Below, piece by piece: positions 17,394 through 25,633 of a DNA stretch of 58,200 nucleotides (within the stretch, counting starts at the first letter, position 1; each line of letters begins with the position of its first letter). The stretch lies in assembly GCA_020847985.1 (NCBI GenBank), contig JADLBC010000033.1, positions 1 through 58,200 on the forward strand, in the 5' to 3' direction. The stretch comes from Dehalococcoidia bacterium. GTDB lineage: Bacteria > Chloroflexota > Dehalococcoidia > Tepidiformales > Tepidiformaceae. A program made the translations under genes and the position numbers. The notes below the pieces were generated by a model, which searched no databases, was not told the origin of the DNA, and was given only the letters and a program-made list of their open reading frames with translations.

Positions 17394-17837
17394 TCAGGGT
17401 TGGTAGCGCAGGACGACGGCGCCGAACACGACCTTTTCGCCGCCCCGGAGGGAATGGCCGCGGCCATCGACGGCGCGGCCGTTGACGAGCGTGCCGTTGG
17501 TGCTGCCGAGGTCGGACACGGTCCATTCGCGGCCGACGCGCATGATCGCGGCGTGGCGGCCGGAGACGGACGGGTCGGCGAGGATGATGCCATTGCCGGC
17601 GTCGCGGCCGATGGTCATTTCGCCGGCGACCTGGAATTCGGCGCCGGGGCGAAGGCCGGTGGTGCCGGGGGTGATGACGATGAGCCGGGGGCCGACCGGG
17701 GCGGTACGCGTCGCGGCGGCGGCGGTACGCCGGGGACGCAGGCCCGAACGCAGGACGACGCCGGCGAGCAGGACGAACAGGAAGATCATCCCGATGAGGG
17801 CGAGGCGCAGGACCAGCAGTTCGGTGGAGTCGCTCAT
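17394..17837 (-). CDS. Membrane-anchored FHA-domain protein (FhaB-like)
   Basis: A 147-residue protein with an N-terminal transmembrane helix (about 7-27) and a C-terminal FHA phosphothreonine-binding domain (about 75-147). The domain has MTIGRDAGNGIIL, SVSGRHAAI and LGSTNGTLVNG, the residues that contact phosphothreonine. This matches actinobacterial FhaB/FipA, which bridges a Ser/Thr kinase to the wall machinery. Its ATG overlaps the stop of the preceding FHA gene (ATGA). Confidence 0.9.
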   Translation of the reverse strand: MSDSTELLVLRLALIGMIFLFVLLAGVVLRSGLRPRRTAAAATRTAPVGPRLIVITPGTTGLRPGAEFQVAGEMTIGRDAGNGIILADPSVSGRHAAIMRVGREWTVSDLGSTNGTLVNGRAVDGRGHSLRGGEKVVFGAVVLRYQP

Positions 17838-18520
17838 CCGGTTTCCTCGAGCCAGAGTTCGACATCGCCAAGCATCACATGGGCGCCCGGTTCGAGCAGC
17901 AGGCGGTCGTGGCGGCGGCCTTCGAGGACGAGGCCGTTGCGGCTGCCGCAATCGACGAGTTCGTAGCCGGATTCGGTGGCCTGGACGACGGCGTGTTCGC
18001 GCGAGACGGCGAGGCTGGGGAGCACGAGGTCGTTCGCGGGGCCGCGGCCGATGGAGAACGGCGTGTGCGTGAGCCGCACGGGGCCGCTGCCGGCGACGAC
18101 GAGCACGGCGTCGCCGGCGCGGCGCAGGCGGCGGGTGGCGCCGGGGATGGGGGCCGAAGGGGCATGGGCGGTATCGGCGAAGAGCGCGGCGACGGCGGGA
18201 ATGCCGGCGGGAACATCGCGGGAGGCTTCGAGAAGGACCTGGCGGGTGCCGATGCGGCGGAGGCCTTCGCGCGCTTCGAGGGCATCGAGGTCGCGGTGGA
18301 TTTCGCGCTGGAGGAGGCGGAAGGCGGGCCGGAAGCGTTCGTGGTCGGCGGGATTGAGGGTGAGGACGACGCGGTTGGGGGCGACGCCATCGGCGGCGGC
18401 GGCCCCGACCGCGGCGGTGACGCGCTGAATGATCTCGGCGGGATGGAGGGCGTTGCCCGAAAGCGACCGGGCGGTGCGTTCGAGCATGCGTTCGATGGCG
18501 TGGAGGGGGTTTTCGGTCAT
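17834..18520 (-). CDS. DUF3662/FhaA-like protein with FHA domain
   Basis: A 228-residue cytoplasmic protein. Residues 1-115 form the DUF3662 domain (LHAIERMLERTARSLSG, and PNRVVLTLNPADHERF), found with FHA domains in FhaA. Residues 140-228 form the FHA domain with SIGRGPANDLVL, AVSREHAVV and CGSRNGLVL. Mycobacterial FhaA binds phosphorylated MviN/MurJ and tunes peptidoglycan synthesis. It is coupled by ATGA overlaps on both sides, after the PBP and before the second FHA gene. Confidence 0.92.
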   Translation of the reverse strand: MTENPLHAIERMLERTARSLSGNALHPAEIIQRVTAAVGAAAADGVAPNRVVLTLNPADHERFRPAFRLLQREIHRDLDALEAREGLRRIGTRQVLLEASRDVPAGIPAVAALFADTAHAPSAPIPGATRRLRRAGDAVLVVAGSGPVRLTHTPFSIGRGPANDLVLPSLAVSREHAVVQATESGYELVDCGSRNGLVLEGRRHDRLLLEPGAHVMLGDVELWLEETG

Positions 18521-19920
18521 CGTCGGAGGGCGGCGCCGAGGACCTGGCCGGCGATCGGGGAGGCGACTTCGCCGCCGCGGCCGCCATCCTCGACGACGAC
18601 GGCGACGGCGATGGTGGGGTTTTCGGCGGGCGCGAAGGCGATGAACCAGGCGTGGCTCTTGCCGTCGCGGCCGGTCTCGGCGGTGCCGGTCTTGCCGCCG
18701 ACGGTGATGCCTGGGAGGTTCGCGCCGCGGGCCTGGCCGTTCGCGACGACGGAAACCATGAGTTCGCGAAGGGTGGCGGCGACGGAGACATCGAGCACGC
18801 GGCGGGAGGCCGATTCATCAAGCGCGCGCGTTTCGCCATCGAACGAGGCGGAGAGGCCGAGGCGGGGTTCGACGAGGACACCCTGGTTGGCGATGGTAGC
18901 GGCGACGAGCGCCATCTGGAGGGGCGTGGCGAGGATTTCGCCCTGGCCGAAGGCGGTGCTCGCGAGGAGCACCTTCGTGCGTTCGCTGCCGGCCGGGACG
19001 ACGATGCTCGCGGCGGTATCGAGGGCGAAGGGGATGGATTCGCCAAAGCCGAACTTGCCGGCCATGGCGAGGAGCCTATCCCAGCCGAGGGAGACGCCGA
19101 GGTTGGCGAAGATGGCGTTCACGGAGTAGGTGAAGGCGGCGGAGAAGGGATAGGTGCCGACGCCCTGGGCGGTGTTCGCGCAGTTGATGTGGAAACCATC
19201 GATGACGATTTCGCCGGGGCAGTTCACGGTCGTGGAAGGCTGGATGACCTTGTTTTCGAGCGCGGCGGCGGCGGTGACGGTCTTAAAGGTGGAGCCGGGG
19301 GTATAGAGGCCCTGGGTCGCGCGGTCGAGGAGGGGCGAGGACGGGTCCTTGAGGAGCACTTCGCCGGCGGTGGCCAGGCTGCCGGGGTCGTAGGTGGGGA
19401 CGCTCACCATGGCGAGGACTTCGCCGTTGCGGGGGTCGATGGCGACGATGGCGCCGGGGCGCGCGCCGAGGGCGGTGGCGGCGGCGGCCTGGACGCGGGA
19501 ATCGAGGGTGAGGCGGACATCGGCGCCACGGACGGCGGTGCGGCGAAGCTCGGCATCGACGGCGCCGCGCCAGCCTCGGCCGCCCGATTCGCCGGCGAGT
19601 TCGCCGTTGAAGGCGAGTTCGGCGCCCTGGGAGCCGTAGCGGGCATCGATGTAGCCGACGGCGTGGGCGACGGACGCGTCGCGGTAGTGGCGGGTGCCAT
19701 CGGGGAGGGATTCGACGAGGACGTTGCCGTCGCGATCGAGGATGCGGCCGCGATGGGGGTTGGAGAAGGCGGCGAGCACGCGGGGGTTGTCGTCGTGGGT
19801 GGCGAGGTCGGTACGGAAGACCTGCCAGTAGGCGAGGGAGGCGAAGACAGCGAGGACGCCGGCCAGGGCGACGGCGCCGGCGACGCGGACGCGGCCTTCG
19901 AAAACGTCCTCGGGGAGCAT
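18517..19920 (-). CDS. Class B penicillin-binding protein (PbpA/FtsI-type transpeptidase)
   Basis: A 467-residue membrane-anchored transpeptidase. One N-terminal transmembrane helix (about 12-35) is followed by a dimerisation region with PHRGRILDRDGNVL. The transpeptidase domain has STFK (Ser210-Lys213), SVN (266-268) and KTG (410-412). It cross-links peptides made by its SEDS partner, here the convergent gene at 16094. The size and the single-file arrangement with FHA genes resemble actinobacterial PbpA. The ATG at 19920 has TATCAT six bases upstream and no ribosome site, so the operon is probably read from a leaderless mRNA. Confidence 0.95.
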   Translation of the reverse strand: MLPEDVFEGRVRVAGAVALAGVLAVFASLAYWQVFRTDLATHDDNPRVLAAFSNPHRGRILDRDGNVLVESLPDGTRHYRDASVAHAVGYIDARYGSQGAELAFNGELAGESGGRGWRGAVDAELRRTAVRGADVRLTLDSRVQAAAATALGARPGAIVAIDPRNGEVLAMVSVPTYDPGSLATAGEVLLKDPSSPLLDRATQGLYTPGSTFKTVTAAAALENKVIQPSTTVNCPGEIVIDGFHINCANTAQGVGTYPFSAAFTYSVNAIFANLGVSLGWDRLLAMAGKFGFGESIPFALDTAASIVVPAGSERTKVLLASTAFGQGEILATPLQMALVAATIANQGVLVEPRLGLSASFDGETRALDESASRRVLDVSVAATLRELMVSVVANGQARGANLPGITVGGKTGTAETGRDGKSHAWFIAFAPAENPTIAVAVVVEDGGRGGEVASPIAGQVLGAALRR

Positions 19921-19926
19921 GTGGGG

Positions 19927-19932
19927 ATGATA
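19927..19932 (-). promoter_or_regulatory. -10 box (TATCAT) of the PBP-FHA operon
   Basis: TATCAT ends six bases before the PBP ATG on the minus strand. No Shine-Dalgarno sequence fits between, which predicts a leaderless transcript. Confidence 0.5.
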
Positions 19933-20031
19933 CGCGGGTGGGTGAGCAACGAGCGTAACGAAGGGCGGCGGTGCGTTAGGTAATCCTCTTTTCCGGTGAG
20001 TGGGGAGCAGTTCGCCTCGGGCGAAACATCG

Positions 20032-20040
20032 TGCTAGAAT
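20032..20040 (+). promoter_or_regulatory. Extended -10 promoter of the acyl-CoA dehydrogenase
   Basis: TG, one base, then TAGAAT form an extended -10 element at 20032-20040. A weak -35 (TTCGCC at 20011-20016) is 18 bases upstream. The transcript would have a leader of about 75 bases. Confidence 0.5.
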
Positions 20041-20121
20041 CCCGCCGCAAGCATTAGGGCAGCCTCGTGTTGCCCACCGGCCCGGGCGGGACGGAATACA
20101 GCGAAAGGGACACAACGGCTT

Positions 20122-21225
20122 ATGGACCTCGGCCTCAGCGAAGAACAGGAACTGCTGAAGAACTCGGCGCGGGAATTTCTGGAGAAGGAATGCCCGGAAG
20201 ATCACGTCCGCGCCATGGAAGAGGATGAGAAGGGCTACAGCCCGGACCTCTGGAAGAAGATGGCCGACCTCGGTTGGCAGGGGCTGATGATCCCGGAGAA
20301 CAACGGCGGCGCCGGCTTCTCCTTCCTGGATCTCTGCGTGCTGGTCGAGGAGACCGGCCGGGCGCTGCTCCCGGGGCCGTTCATCCCGAACCAGATCGCG
20401 GCGTCGATCATCCTCGCGGCCGGCAACGACGATCAGAAGGCGAAGTACCTGCCGAAGCTCGCCGATGGCAGCGCCATCTTCACCTATGCGTTCACGGAGC
20501 CCAGCGGCCGCTGGGATGCCGAGGGCGTGCAGATGGCGGCCACGGCGGCGGGCAGCGACATCGTCATCAATGGGACGAAGCTGTTCGTGCCGGATGCGAA
20601 CGTCGCGGACTACATCATCACGGCGGTCCAGCTGCCGGGTGGCGGCCTTGGCGCGGCGGTCGTTTCGCGCAGCGCCGTGGAAGTGAACGTCCTGAAGACG
20701 ATCGCCAGCGACAAGCAGGCGGAAGTCATCTACAAGGACGTGAAGGTCGCGGCGGCGGACGTGATGCCGATCTCGGCGGAAGCCGGCCGCATCATCCGCA
20801 ACCAGGCGACGGCGCTTGAGTGCGCGTACCTTGTGGGCCTCGCCCAGAAGGACTTCGAGATCTCGGTGAACTACGCCAAGGAGCGCGTGCAGTTCGGCCG
20901 GCCGATTGGTTCGTTCCAGGCCATCCAGCACAAGGCGGCGGACATGGTGACGGATGTCGATGGCATGCGCTTCATCATGTACAAGGCGGCGTGGGCGACG
21001 AGCGAGAACGAAGCCTCGGCGGACATGGACGTGGCGATGGCGAAGGCGTGGTGCTCGGATGCGAGCCGCCGCGTGGTGGCCCATGGCCAGCAGATCCACG
21101 GCGGTATCGGCTTCACGAAGGACTACGTGATCCAGCTCTTCTTCCGCCGCCAGAAGCGCGCGGAGCTGTTCTGGGGCGATGCGGACTTCCACCGCGAGCG
21201 CGTCGCGCAGATGCTCGACATCTAG
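20122..21225 (+). CDS. Acyl-CoA dehydrogenase family protein
   Basis: A 367-residue flavoenzyme expected to desaturate an acyl-CoA thioester. It starts LGLSEEQELLKNSAREFL, typical of the N-terminal helical domain. The middle beta domain contains AYAFTEPSG, the FAD/substrate segment. The C-terminal domain has YAKERVQFGRPIGSFQAIQHKAADM and HGQQIHGGIGFTKDY. No clear catalytic Glu can be assigned with certainty. It stands alone between a divergent PBP operon and a strong terminator. The substrate is unknown; steroid- and bile-acid-type and short-chain enzymes share this size. Confidence 0.92.
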   Translation: MDLGLSEEQELLKNSAREFLEKECPEDHVRAMEEDEKGYSPDLWKKMADLGWQGLMIPENNGGAGFSFLDLCVLVEETGRALLPGPFIPNQIAASIILAAGNDDQKAKYLPKLADGSAIFTYAFTEPSGRWDAEGVQMAATAAGSDIVINGTKLFVPDANVADYIITAVQLPGGGLGAAVVSRSAVEVNVLKTIASDKQAEVIYKDVKVAAADVMPISAEAGRIIRNQATALECAYLVGLAQKDFEISVNYAKERVQFGRPIGSFQAIQHKAADMVTDVDGMRFIMYKAAWATSENEASADMDVAMAKAWCSDASRRVVAHGQQIHGGIGFTKDYVIQLFFRRQKRAELFWGDADFHRERVAQMLDI

Positions 21226-21245
21226 TCGAGCTTCGGAACCAAACG

Positions 21246-21276
21246 AAAGGGGCCGGCAGTGATGCCGGCCCCTTTT
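21246..21276 (+). terminator. Rho-independent terminator after the acyl-CoA dehydrogenase
   Basis: A 13-bp perfect stem (AAAGGGGCCGGCA with its complement), a GTGA loop and a run of T form a textbook intrinsic terminator 20 bases after the stop. Confidence 0.92.
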
Positions 21277-21278
21277 TA

Positions 21279-21320
21279 GTTCCCGGTTGCCAGTTCCCGG
21301 TTCCCAGTTCCCAGTTCCCA
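21279..21320. repeat. Heptamer tandem array (GTTCCCA type, six units)
   Basis: Six consecutive 7-bp units begin two bases after the terminator T-run: three GTTCCCA, two GTTCCCG and one GTTGCCA. No open reading frame depends on them. The array resembles short tandemly repeated repetitive (STRR) sequences of cyanobacteria in unit length. Two other heptamer arrays occur in this window. Confidence 0.85.
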
Positions 21321-21345
21321 GGGATCGGCACCGGGCGGACGATGG

Positions 21346-21351
21346 TAGGCT
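21346..21351 (+). promoter_or_regulatory. -10 box (TAGGCT) of the first lipoprotein gene
   Basis: TAGGCT ends seven bases before the ATG at 21359. No ribosome-binding site lies between, so a leaderless start is likely. Confidence 0.45.
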
Positions 21352-21358
21352 GTGGCGG

Positions 21359-21838
21359 ATGAAGCGCGGGTTGGCGAGTCTTGTTGCGGTGATGGTGGTG
21401 GCGGCGGCGTGCGGCGGCGGCGGCGGGGATCAGAAGCAGGACGCGGTACGCAAGCCGGGTACCGATGGGGAGTTCGTCGGGGCGGTGTGTGCGGCGTACC
21501 GGGTGTTCACGGGCGAAGTGGATGCGGTGCTGAAGCGGCCGGACCAGCTCAAGACGGCGCAGGATGTGACGGAGAAGCTGAGCCCGCCGGTTTCGAAGCT
21601 GGCAACCGCGTTCGCGAACGCGAATCCCCCGGCCGATATCGCGGGGTGGCACGCGCAGGCGGCGGAAGAGCTGACGGCGACGGTGGAGCGGCTGAAGACG
21701 GGGAAGCTAGACGCGGCGGCGGCGCTGGGGGTGAACCCGATCCCGGCGGTACCGGGCGAGGTAGCCGGGAGATTAAACGGAGTTGCTGCGAATAACACGG
21801 ATTGCCGTGCTTCGGGGTTCGATTTCGCTCGCGAATGA
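21359..21838 (+). CDS. Lipoprotein, paralogue 1 of a tandem family
   Basis: A 159-residue predicted lipoprotein. The signal ends VVAAAC followed by a Gly run, a good lipobox. The mature domain shares a pattern with the next two genes: F/YVxxxCxAF or AxY near the start, a central NxxPPxDxxxWH, and a near C-terminal NTDC. This implies a small all-helical domain with one disulfide between two conserved Cys. Function is unknown. It is the most diverged of the three, and its mRNA looks leaderless. Confidence 0.78.
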   Translation: MKRGLASLVAVMVVAAACGGGGGDQKQDAVRKPGTDGEFVGAVCAAYRVFTGEVDAVLKRPDQLKTAQDVTEKLSPPVSKLATAFANANPPADIAGWHAQAAEELTATVERLKTGKLDAAAALGVNPIPAVPGEVAGRLNGVAANNTDCRASGFDFARE

Positions 21839-21930
21839 GGCGCTTTCGCTGTGGTAGTAAAGACCGTGTGCCGTAGATGGTGATACGAGCCATGGAAGCA
21901 TGGCACTGATCAACTACAGAGGTACCGGAC

Positions 21931-22395
21931 ATGCCTATGCTACCGGGCCGGGGCTGGCTCCTCCTTGCGCCCGCACTGCTCGCGATGCTCTTCGCCGGAT
22001 GTGGCGGCGATGGCGGCGATAGCGGCGATAGCGGCGCCGATGAGGCGTACGTGGCCTCGATCTGCAAGGCGTTCAGCCAGCTCAACAGCGACATCGACAA
22101 GGTGGACGTCAGCAACATCAAGGACCCGAAGGACGCGGCGAAGCAGTTCGGCGCCGCCTTCGAGACGCTCGCGACCACCTTCTCCGACGCGACGCCGCCC
22201 AGGGACCTGAAGGATTGGCACGCGGACGCGACCAGGGTGCTGACCGATGCCGCGAAGGCGATGAAGGACGGCGACATCTCGGCGCTCCGCGACATGGTCA
22301 ACCTCCCCGAGCCGCCAGGGCCGGCCGGCCGGCTGGAAAAGTACGCCCGGGAGAACAAGGACTGCCAGGAAGCGGAGTTCGGGTTCGGGATCTAA
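21931..22395 (+). CDS. Lipoprotein, paralogue 2 of a tandem family
   Basis: A 154-residue predicted lipoprotein with a signal ending LFAGC and a Gly/Asp/Ser linker. The mature domain contains AYVASICKAFSQL, then TPPRDLKDWHADA, LTDAAKAMKDGDI and a C-terminal ENKDC. It is closely related to the following gene, sharing the DLKDWH and DAAKAMKDGD segments exactly. High Lys/Asp content suggests a soluble helical bundle outside the membrane. AGAGG lies nine bases before the ATG. Role unknown. Confidence 0.82.
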   Translation: MPMLPGRGWLLLAPALLAMLFAGCGGDGGDSGDSGADEAYVASICKAFSQLNSDIDKVDVSNIKDPKDAAKQFGAAFETLATTFSDATPPRDLKDWHADATRVLTDAAKAMKDGDISALRDMVNLPEPPGPAGRLEKYARENKDCQEAEFGFGI

Positions 22396-22546
22396 TTGAC
22401 GGGATGGGGACACGGCCCAATGGGTCCCGGGCGGAAAGTTGCTCGCCAGTGTGGGAGATTACCTACAGTAACGTAGTGGTTGTGCCGTCTATGATGGCGT
22501 CGGCCGGGAGCGGACTGGCCTGAATACGAACAGGGGATACACACAC

Positions 22547-23029
22547 ATGGTTTTTCGGACGCGGCTGGCCTGGCTCCTCCTGGCGCCGGCAATGCTCGCC
22601 ATGGTCTTCGCCGCGTGCGGTGGCGGAGATGACGATGGCGGTGGTGGTGGTGGGAGCGGCAGTGATGAGGCGTTCGTCGCCTCGATCTGCAAGGCGTTCG
22701 CCACTTTCAGCACCGACCTCGACAAGACGATGAAGGACGCTTCGAACATCACGGACGAGAAGGAAGCGGCGAAGAAGTTCGCGGCGCCGTTCGAGTCGCT
22801 GGCGAAGAACTTCTCGAACGCGAAGCCGCCCAAGGACCTGAAGGACTGGCATTCGAAGGCTTCGAAGACGCTGACGGACGCGGCGAAGGCGATGAAGGAC
22901 GGCGACCTGAAGGCGCTGGAGAACATCGACGACCTGCCGGACCCGCCGCAGGATGCTTCGGACCGGATGGAGAAGATCGCGAAGGACAACAAGGACTGCC
23001 AGACGGCGGACTTCGCCTTCGGGAGCTGA
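22547..23029 (+). CDS. Lipoprotein, paralogue 3 of a tandem family
   Basis: A 160-residue predicted lipoprotein with a signal ending VFAAC and a Gly/Asp linker. The mature part repeats the family plan: AFVASICKAFATF, KPPKDLKDWHSKA, DAAKAMKDGDLKAL and DNKDC. Closeness to paralogue 2 indicates a recent duplication. A 151-base spacer precedes it, with a possible TATGAT box at 22490-22495, so it may be transcribed separately. Function unknown; a strong hairpin follows. Confidence 0.82.
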   Translation: MVFRTRLAWLLLAPAMLAMVFAACGGGDDDGGGGGGSGSDEAFVASICKAFATFSTDLDKTMKDASNITDEKEAAKKFAAPFESLAKNFSNAKPPKDLKDWHSKASKTLTDAAKAMKDGDLKALENIDDLPDPPQDASDRMEKIAKDNKDCQTADFAFGS

Positions 23030-23056
23030 GCGCCACCGGGCTCTGAGATACAGCGA

Positions 23057-23086
23057 AACGGGGCGCCCCATATGGGGCGCCCCGTT
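23057..23086. terminator. Perfect 13-bp hairpin between convergent genes
   Basis: A palindrome with a 13-bp stem around an ATAT loop (AACGGGGCGCCCC and complement) sits between the lipoprotein gene and the convergent MoaD-like gene. It has no long T-run on either strand, so it is a likely but weak bidirectional terminator. Confidence 0.65.
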
Positions 23087-23119
23087 CGCGTGTGTGGCTG
23101 CGGCGGGTCGGCCGGGTGC

Positions 23120-23380
23120 CTAGCCGCCGGCCATGGCGGCGAGGATGTGGACCTCGGCACCTTCGGGGACGGCCTGGTCGAGCCCGAAGGCTTCCTCGCT
23201 ATTGATGGCGAGGAAGATTTCGGAGCGGACGCCGGCGTCATCGACGAGGTGGCCGGCGAGGGCGGGGTACCGCTGCTCGAGGTCGGTGATGATCTCGCGC
23301 AGGGTGGCCCCGCTGGCCTCGACCGTGGCGGCGCCGCCGGCGTAGGGCCGGAGCGCCGCCGTGAGGAGGACGGTGACCAT
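23120..23380 (-). CDS. MoaD/ThiS-family ubiquitin-like sulfur carrier
   Basis: An 86-residue beta-grasp protein. It has the family pattern LRPYAGG, TLREIITDLEQRYP, FLAINSEEA, VPEGAEVHIL and ends in the exposed Gly-Gly (MAGG). In MoaD this tail carries the thiocarboxylate used to build molybdopterin. It starts two bases after the stop of the Mo-hydroxylase large subunit, so co-translation is likely. A role in supplying or sulfurating that enzyme's cofactor is inferred. It could instead serve another sulfur pathway. Confidence 0.88.
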   Translation of the reverse strand: MVTVLLTAALRPYAGGAATVEASGATLREIITDLEQRYPALAGHLVDDAGVRSEIFLAINSEEAFGLDQAVPEGAEVHILAAMAGG

Positions 23381-23382
23381 CG

Positions 23383-25623
23383 CTACGCCTTCATCGCGTC
23401 CGTGGTCTCGAGGATGCGCCGCGGCGACATCGGCAGCTGGTGCTGGCGGACGCCGGTGGCGCGGTAGACGGCGTTGGCGATGGCGGCCAGCGGCGGGACG
23501 ATGCCCGGTTCGCCGACGCCGCGGACGCCGTAGGGATGGAGTGGGTTCGGCACCTCGACGATGATCGTGTCGATCATGGGCACATCGAGGGTGGTGGGGA
23601 TGCGGTAGTCCAGGTAGGTGGAGTTCGCCATCCGGCCGTTGTCGTCGTAGTAGTACTCTTCGTTCAAGGCCCAGCCGATGCCCTGGGCGGCGCCGCCCTG
23701 CATCTGGCCTTCGACATAGGCGGGGTGAACGGCGGTGCCGGCATCCTGGACGGTGGTGTAGCGAAGGACCTGGACCTTGCCGGTCTCGGGGTCGACTTCG
23801 ACATCGACGATGTGGTGGGCGAAGCCGCCGCCCTGGAGGAAGCCGGCGTTGACGGAGCCGCTGACGGTGAGGCCAGGGCCGCGGCCGACGGTGGCTTCGG
23901 CGGCCTGTTTGAAGGTCATGCTCTTATCGCCGGCGGAGAAGGTGCCGGCGTTGAAGGTGATCTCCTCGGGCGGCACGGACCATGCCCCTGCGAGGCGGCC
24001 GCTCATCTCCTTGATGAGGTTCTTGCCGGCTTCGACGACGGCCATGCCGGTGCCGAAGGTGACGCGGCTGCCGGCGGTGACGTCGTTGTAGCCGACGGAA
24101 TCGGTATCGACGACGGTCGGCTTCACGTCCTCGTAGGCGACGCCGATCGTCTCGGCGAGCTGCATGGCGAGGGATGCGCGGGTGCCGCCGATGTCGGTGC
24201 TGCCTTCGATGAGGCTAACGGTGCCATCGGGCTGGACGGTGACGCTCACGCTGGAGCGTAGGCCGACGTTGAACCAGAAGCCGGAGGCGACGCCGCGGCC
24301 CTTGTTCGCGCCTTCGAGTGGCGACCGGTAGTGGTCGGAATCGAGGGCGGCCTGGACGCACTCTTCGTGGCCGATGCGGCGGTAGGGCATGCCCATGGGG
24401 CCGCGGGTGCCTTCGCGGGCGGAGTTCTTGAGGCGCAGGGCCAGGGGGTCGATGCCGAGCTTTTCGGAGAGCTCATCGACGAGCTGTTCGATGGCGAAGG
24501 CAGCGGCCGGCGAACTGGGTGCGCGGTAGTCCTGGGTGCGGGGCTTGTTCACGACGACGTCCCAGCCGTCCATCTTCAGGTTCTCGATGTCGTAGCAGGA
24601 GAACGCGACCATGGTGGCGTAGTTGGCGGGCGTGGCGATGGGGTAGCCGCCGGTTTCGTAGGCCATATCGGCGATGGCGGCGACGATGCGGCCGTCCTTC
24701 GTGGCGCCGAGCTTCGCGCGGATGCTGGTGCCGGGGGTGGGGCCGGTGGCCTCGAAGACGTCGGCGCGGTCCATCTGCACCTTGACGGGCTTGCCGGACT
24801 TCCTGGCGAGGAGCGCGGCGACGGGCTCGAGGTAGATGGCGATCTTTCCGCCGAAGCCGCCGCCGATCTCGGTGGGGATCACCTTGATCTTGGAGATGGG
24901 GTGGCCGAGGACGGCGGAGGTATTCTGGCGCGCCGGGAAGGAGCCCTGGGTGGAGGTCCAGATGGTTATCTGGCCATCGGGGTTCCAGGTGGCGGTGGAG
25001 GCGTGGGGCTCGATGTAGCCCTGGTGGACCATGGAGGTCTTGAATTCGCCCTCGACGGTGACGATGTCGGCGCCGGCCATGGCGGCTTCGGCGTCGCCGA
25101 CGGCCATGACGTGGTGGGCGATGATGTTCGTCTGGGTGTTGGGGTCGCCGCCGCGGGTGCGGAGGCCGGCGTGCAGGATGGGGGCGGCGGGCAGCATGGC
25201 CTCGCGCACATCGAGCACGGCGGGGAGGACTTCGTAATCGACTTCGATCAGGCGGGCGGCCTGGCGGGCGATTTCCTCGCTGGTGGCGGCGACGGCGGCG
25301 ACGGCCTGGCCGCGGTAGTAGACCTTGGTGGTGGCCATCAGGTTGGAGGCGAGGTCCGGCACGTCGGCGAGGGTCTTGCCGGGGGGGACGAGGTCGGCGC
25401 CGGTGATGACGGCCTTGACGCCGGGGAGGGCGAGGGCCCTGGAGGCATCGATGCCGCGGATGTTGGCGTGGGCGTGCGGGCTGCGGAGGACGATGCCGCG
25501 CAGCATGCCGGGGAGCCGCACATCGGCGCCATAGACGGCGCGGCCGGTGACCTTATCGATGCCATCGGGGCGCACGGGCCGCGTGCCAATGACGCGGTAG
25601 GCGGGTTTTTCAGGAGCGGTCAT
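23383..25623 (-). CDS. Molybdenum hydroxylase large subunit (xanthine dehydrogenase family)
   Basis: A 746-residue molybdopterin-binding subunit. The N-terminal domain starts VTGRAVYGADVRLPGML with VLRSPHAHANI. Cofactor-binding segments include IGGGFGGK, DYRAPSSPAAAFAIEQLVD and the C-terminal GVGEPGIVPPLAAIANA, whose Glu is the usual catalytic base. The CO-dehydrogenase active-site loop AYxCSFR is absent, so it is not a form I CODH. The substrate (purine, aldehyde or N-heterocycle) cannot be told. It is the third gene of the operon FAD-FeS-Mo-MoaD. Confidence 0.93.
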   Translation of the reverse strand: MTAPEKPAYRVIGTRPVRPDGIDKVTGRAVYGADVRLPGMLRGIVLRSPHAHANIRGIDASRALALPGVKAVITGADLVPPGKTLADVPDLASNLMATTKVYYRGQAVAAVAATSEEIARQAARLIEVDYEVLPAVLDVREAMLPAAPILHAGLRTRGGDPNTQTNIIAHHVMAVGDAEAAMAGADIVTVEGEFKTSMVHQGYIEPHASTATWNPDGQITIWTSTQGSFPARQNTSAVLGHPISKIKVIPTEIGGGFGGKIAIYLEPVAALLARKSGKPVKVQMDRADVFEATGPTPGTSIRAKLGATKDGRIVAAIADMAYETGGYPIATPANYATMVAFSCYDIENLKMDGWDVVVNKPRTQDYRAPSSPAAAFAIEQLVDELSEKLGIDPLALRLKNSAREGTRGPMGMPYRRIGHEECVQAALDSDHYRSPLEGANKGRGVASGFWFNVGLRSSVSVTVQPDGTVSLIEGSTDIGGTRASLAMQLAETIGVAYEDVKPTVVDTDSVGYNDVTAGSRVTFGTGMAVVEAGKNLIKEMSGRLAGAWSVPPEEITFNAGTFSAGDKSMTFKQAAEATVGRGPGLTVSGSVNAGFLQGGGFAHHIVDVEVDPETGKVQVLRYTTVQDAGTAVHPAYVEGQMQGGAAQGIGWALNEEYYYDDNGRMANSTYLDYRIPTTLDVPMIDTIIVEVPNPLHPYGVRGVGEPGIVPPLAAIANAVYRATGVRQHQLPMSPRRILETTDAMKA

Positions 25624-25633
25624 GGCTTCTCCT

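Noticed and set aside
21279..21320. CRISPR-like repeats
   Set aside because: The units are 7 bp without spacers, so these are simple tandem repeats.
23383..25623. CO dehydrogenase large subunit
   Set aside because: The AYxCSFR active-site motif of form I CODH is not present.
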